A stretch of 18,543 nucleotides of DNA from the NCBI GenBank assembly GCA_012512995.1, contig JAAZDA010000124.1, positions 1 to 18,543 on the forward strand, written 5' to 3'. The notes under the pieces were generated by a model. It did not search any database. It saw only the letters and a list, made by a program, of their open reading frames with translations, and was not told the DNA's origin. Below, in pieces: positions 15,765 to 18,543 of this stretch (position 1 is the stretch's first letter; every line of letters starts with the position of its first letter). The DNA comes from Clostridiales bacterium. Its GTDB lineage: Bacteria; Bacillota; Clostridia; Lachnospirales; Lachnospiraceae. Position numbers and translations under genes: made by a program.

Positions 15765-15800
15765 TGTGATTACGTTACTGGTTCAAATAACAGCAACTAT

Positions 15801-15846
15801 AAAACCCGGCTGATCAGGTTTGAGCTTTCTGACCGGCCGGGCTTTT
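15801..15846 (-). terminator. Intrinsic terminator after pnp
   Basis: A long near-perfect inverted repeat is flanked by AAAA and TTTT. Read on the minus strand, AAAA and CCCGGC pair with GCCGGG and TTTT, with an extra bulged G. An inner stem (GGTCAG with CTGATC, one wobble) encloses an 11-nt loop. The T-run follows the stem in both orientations, so it can end transcription of pnp and would also stop opposing transcription. Confidence 0.85.
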
Positions 15847-15848
15847 AT

Positions 15849-15952
15849 GGTTGCACGATTACAGTTCCCTGTGGTTCGCGTTCGAACTTCCCGCATATTC
15901 TGTGCGGTCAATGTTCAAAGCGTTGCCCTCACTGGAGCTGTACCGTGCAACC
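15849..15952 (-). ncRNA. Possible structured RNA element in the pnp 3' region
   Basis: The 116 bp between the pnp stop and its terminator folds on paper into one long structure. P1 is a perfect 9-bp helix, GGTTGCACG (15849-15857) with CGTGCAACC (15944-15952). P2 is TACAGTTCC (15860-15868) with GGAGCTGTA (15934-15942), 9 pairs including one wobble. Inside are CCGCA/TGCGG (15891-15895 / 15903-15907) and GTTCG/CGAAC (15874-15878 / 15883-15887); the latter may alternatively pair with GTTC at 15913-15916. I do not recognise an Rfam family. With the terminator directly following on the minus strand, it could be a 3'UTR-derived small RNA, an mRNA stabiliser or a palindromic repeat. No coding frame is supported. 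Confidence 0.45.
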
Positions 15953-15962
15953 GATTATTCTG

Positions 15963-18053
15963 TTACTGCTGGGGAGCATCCTTTATTGAGAATGAAAGTC
16001 TGCCCATGCGATCTTTGCCAAGGCACTTTACAGTGACCTTCTGGCCGAGCTGGAGTACATCCTCAACGTGATCGATGCGGTGATTAGTGATCTTTGAGAT
16101 ATGGACCATGCCTTCCTTGCCGGGAGCAAACTCGATGAATGCGCCGAATTCCTTAATGGAAACGACAACACCGGTAAGGATCATGCCTTCCTCAAAATCT
16201 GCTGTGATGATTTCGATCATATTCTTTGCTTTTGCAAGTGCTGCCTTGTCTGTTCCGCATATGGAAATCTTGCCCGTCTCGTCAATGTCGATCTGAGCAC
16301 CTGTGCGCTTGATGATCTCATTGATAGTCTTGCCCTGCTTGCCGACGACGTCTCCGATCTTCTCAGGATTGATCTGAGTGTAGATGATCTTCGGAGCATA
16401 CGCTGATACTTCTGCGCGGGGGCTTGCGATTGCGGGGGTCATGACATTTGCCATGATATACTCGCGGGCATCCTTGCAGCGCTGGATAGCACCCTCTACG
16501 ATCTGACGTGTCAGGCCGTGGATCTTGATATCCATCTGAATTGCGGTAATTCCATCATGAGTACCTGTTACCTTGAAATCCATGTCCCCGAAGAAATCCT
16601 CGAGTCCCTGGATATCTGTCAGCAGGACAAAATCATCATCTGTCTCGCCTGTAACAAGTCCGCAGCTTATGCCGGCTACCTGTTTCTTAATAGGAACACC
16701 TGCTGCCATGAGAGCCATGCAGCTTGCACATGTTGAAGCCATTGATGTGGAACCGTTAGATTCCATTGTCTCCGATACGGCACGGATAGCATAAGGGAAT
16801 TCCTCAATACTCGGAAGTACCGGAATAAGAGCTTTCTCTGCAAGAGCGCCGTGACCTATCTCTCTGCGTCCCGGACCGCGGCTGACTTTTGTTTCGCCTA
16901 CTGAATATGCCGGGAAATTGTACTGGTGAATATATCTCTTTGATGTGATGTTAGGGTCAATTCCCTCGACCTTCTGAGCATCTGAAAGCGGTGCAAGTGT
17001 GACAACATCACAGATCTGTGTCTGTCCTCTTGTAAACATAGCTGATCCGTGGCCTCTGGGAATAAGGTCAACTTCAGCTGCGAGGGGACGGATCTGAGTG
17101 ATCTCACGTCCGTCAGGTCTCTTGTGATCCCTAAGGATCATCTTGCGGATAGTCTTCTTCTCATACTGATATACAGCGTCGCCGAGCTGTGCAAGATAAG
17201 CATCATTGTCAGCAAACGCTTCTTTGAGTTTCTCTGTTATATCGGCGATACCCTTGTCTCTGATGTCCCTGTTTTCATTGAAGCAAACGGTTTCCATTTC
17301 TTCGGGACTTACTATCTTCTTGATATCTTCAAACATCTGATCCGGAACAGCGACTGAAACATAATCCTGCTTGGGCTTTCCGGCCTCAGCAACGATCTTG
17401 TTGATGAAAGCGATAATCTGCTTATTTACAGCATCTGCCTGATAGATATAGTCTACCATATCTTTCTCAGGAATCTCATTGGCACCGGCTTCGATCATCA
17501 TGACCTTATCAATTGTTGAAGCTACAGTGAGCTGAAGGTCTCCGTTATCCCACTGTTCCTGATTGGGATTGATTATGACTTTTCCATCGACAAGTCCTAC
17601 CTGTGTCGTAGCGCAGGGACCTGCGAACGGAATATCTGAAATTGATGTAGCAACAGCTGCACCGATCATTGCAACAAGTTCAGGTCTGCATTCGGGGTCT
17701 ACACTCATGACCAGGCACTCAAGTGTGACATCGTTTCTCATATCCTTGGGGAAAAGCGGGCGCATAGGACGGTCGATTACACGGCTCGTAAGAATAGCGT
17801 TCTCTGAAGGTCTGCTCTCTCTCTTCATAAATCCACCGGGGAATTTACCGATAGAATAAAACTTTTCTGAATACTCAACTGAGAGCGGGAAGAAATCTAC
17901 TCCGTCTCTCGGTGCCTTTGATTCTGTTGCTGTGCAAAGAACGGTCGTATCACCGTAGTGCATGAAAGCACAACCATTAGCCTGTTTACCGACCCTGCCG
18001 ATATCTATTGACAGTTGCCTGCCGGCAAGATCCATGGAATAAGTTTTGTACAT
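15963..18053 (-). CDS. pnp: Polyribonucleotide nucleotidyltransferase (PNPase)
   Basis: 696 aa trimeric 3'-5' phosphorolytic exoribonuclease of mRNA decay. Two RNase PH-like domains are present: the first at about 10-140 with SRPSENAILTSRVIDRPMRPLF-type motif and the second at about 320-450 with RPDGREITQIRPL, TRGQTQ and GPGRREIGHGALAEKAL. The catalytic SNGSTSMAS stretch (motif ESNGSTSMA) is intact. A KH domain with GKQGKTI (about 573) and an S1 domain (EFGAFIEF, about 645) complete the RNA-binding end; the protein stops shortly after S1. The start at 18053 has AAGGAG 10 nt upstream. The rpsO-pnp order is conserved across bacteria; here a strong terminator lies between, so pnp depends on read-through or an unseen promoter. 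Confidence 0.97.
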   Translation of the reverse strand: MYKTYSMDLAGRQLSIDIGRVGKQANGCAFMHYGDTTVLCTATESKAPRDGVDFFPLSVEYSEKFYSIGKFPGGFMKRESRPSENAILTSRVIDRPMRPLFPKDMRNDVTLECLVMSVDPECRPELVAMIGAAVATSISDIPFAGPCATTQVGLVDGKVIINPNQEQWDNGDLQLTVASTIDKVMMIEAGANEIPEKDMVDYIYQADAVNKQIIAFINKIVAEAGKPKQDYVSVAVPDQMFEDIKKIVSPEEMETVCFNENRDIRDKGIADITEKLKEAFADNDAYLAQLGDAVYQYEKKTIRKMILRDHKRPDGREITQIRPLAAEVDLIPRGHGSAMFTRGQTQICDVVTLAPLSDAQKVEGIDPNITSKRYIHQYNFPAYSVGETKVSRGPGRREIGHGALAEKALIPVLPSIEEFPYAIRAVSETMESNGSTSMASTCASCMALMAAGVPIKKQVAGISCGLVTGETDDDFVLLTDIQGLEDFFGDMDFKVTGTHDGITAIQMDIKIHGLTRQIVEGAIQRCKDAREYIMANVMTPAIASPRAEVSAYAPKIIYTQINPEKIGDVVGKQGKTINEIIKRTGAQIDIDETGKISICGTDKAALAKAKNMIEIITADFEEGMILTGVVVSIKEFGAFIEFAPGKEGMVHISKITNHRIDHVEDVLQLGQKVTVKCLGKDRMGRLSFSIKDAPQQ

Positions 18054-18143
18054 TTGTTTTGTCTCCTTGTTTCGTCTTCTCTTCTACTGTTAACTGCGTC
18101 TGATATATATATGACCCCGGGGGAGACCCGGAGAATATACCCA

Positions 18144-18189
18144 TAAAAAAGACGAACCCTGAACCGTTGTTATCCGGTCCGGGGCCGTC
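18144..18189 (-). terminator. Intrinsic terminator between rpsO and pnp
   Basis: On the minus strand a GC-rich imperfect stem (GACGGCCCCGGACCG on one side, CGGTTCAGGGTTCGTC on the other, with wobbles, one mismatch and one bulge) is followed directly by TTTTTT (18150-18145). It lies about 20 nt after the rpsO stop. A further GC-only hairpin (CCGGG/CCCGG, 18117-18131) follows in the pnp leader without a T-run. Confidence 0.85.
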
Positions 18190-18209
18190 ATAAGATTTAC
18201 ATTTGTTTA

Positions 18210-18476
18210 TTACTTTCTGATTCCGAGCTGAGCGATCAGTTCACGATACTTCTCAATATCTTTCTTCTTAAGATAATCAAGAAGTCCTCTTCTCTTACCT
18301 ACCATCTTGAGAAGTCCTCTGTTGGAATGGAAATCTTTGGGGTTCTTCTTCATGTGAGCTGTGAGCTCTGTGATTCTCTCTGTAAGGACTGCAATCTGGA
18401 CTTCCGGTGAACCCGTGTCCTTCTCTGCGCGGCCATACTGTTTGATGATCTCTGTCTTCTTTTCCTGTGCTATCAT
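18210..18476 (-). CDS. rpsO: 30S ribosomal protein S15
   Basis: 88 aa, the family length. It binds the three-way junction of 16S rRNA early in 30S assembly. Recognisable stretches are YGRAEKDTGSPEVQIAVLTERI, then NPKDFHSNRGLLKMVGKRRGLLDYL, the conserved S15 core. An ATG at 18509 would add 11 residues (MQHKKLRQEEK) but those codons contain the AGGAGG Shine-Dalgarno, so ATG 18476 is the start. The upstream 67 bp in the window (18477-18543) contain GTGC/GCAC and an AGCTCAGGC element before the ribosome site; S15 often represses its own mRNA through such leaders, but I cannot show that here. It is followed by a terminator and pnp. Confidence 0.97.
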   Translation of the reverse strand: MIAQEKKTEIIKQYGRAEKDTGSPEVQIAVLTERITELTAHMKKNPKDFHSNRGLLKMVGKRRGLLDYLKKKDIEKYRELIAQLGIRK

Positions 18477-18543
18477 TTTTTCCTCCTGCCTGAGCTTCTT
18501 GTGCTGCACGGCTTATTTAATGTTACCGCCTTGTACCGGGGAC

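Noticed and set aside
15874..15890. tRNA-like T-loop (TTCGAAC) in the pnp 3' element
   Set aside because: The flanking bases do not form a 5-bp T-stem and no acceptor, D or anticodon arms or CCA can be placed.

Overview
The window is chromosomal DNA from a Gram-positive anaerobe of the class Clostridia. The best fit is a Lachnospiraceae-type organism. I infer this from protein style (DUF1836 protein, SPFH protein with double zinc ribbon, Asp23 next to NusB) and from the gene order asp23-nusB-xseA-xseB-ispA-dxs-tlyA-nadK-argR-recN, a classic Firmicutes housekeeping cluster. Every gene I can support lies on the minus strand, so transcription runs from high to low coordinates. I see no insertion sequence, prophage, CRISPR array, tRNA or rRNA.

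Layout in order of transcription. (1) 18476-15963: rpsO, an intrinsic terminator, then pnp. (2) 15962-15801: a roughly 104-nt inverted-repeat element, probably structured RNA, then a strong terminator. (3) 15764-14087: hairpin-rich leader and prfC (RF3). (4) 14002-10138: a likely promoter, then asp23, nusB, xseA, xseB (frameshifted), a 195-bp hairpin-rich gap, ispA and a gap with competing hairpins. (5) 10137-4245: dxs, tlyA, nadK, argR with its own probable autoregulated promoter, and recN, which carries an in-frame TAG. (6) 4261-3596: a DUF1836 putative DNA-binding protein overlapping the recN end. (7) 3549-2263: an SPFH/zinc-ribbon protein with its own promoter and terminator. (8) 2172-1: pcrA/uvrD helicase, whose C-terminus runs off the window.

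Functional themes are RNA turnover and translation (rpsO, pnp, prfC, tlyA), isoprenoid precursor supply (dxs, ispA), DNA repair (xseA/xseB, recN, pcrA), NADP supply (nadK) and arginine control (argR). Close spacing and short overlaps (nusB/xseA 4 bp, xseA/xseB 8 bp, dxs/tlyA 4 bp, recN/DUF1836 17 bp) indicate translational coupling.

The most notable points are two DNA-repair genes, recN and xseB, each disrupted by one lesion. In recN it is a TAG codon in an otherwise intact frame, and none of the 15 visible gene ends uses TAG. The intergenic gaps before dxs, ispA and prfC are also unusually rich in palindromes. The spoIIIA/accBC and spoIVB/spo0A genes that usually flank this cluster in spore-formers are absent.
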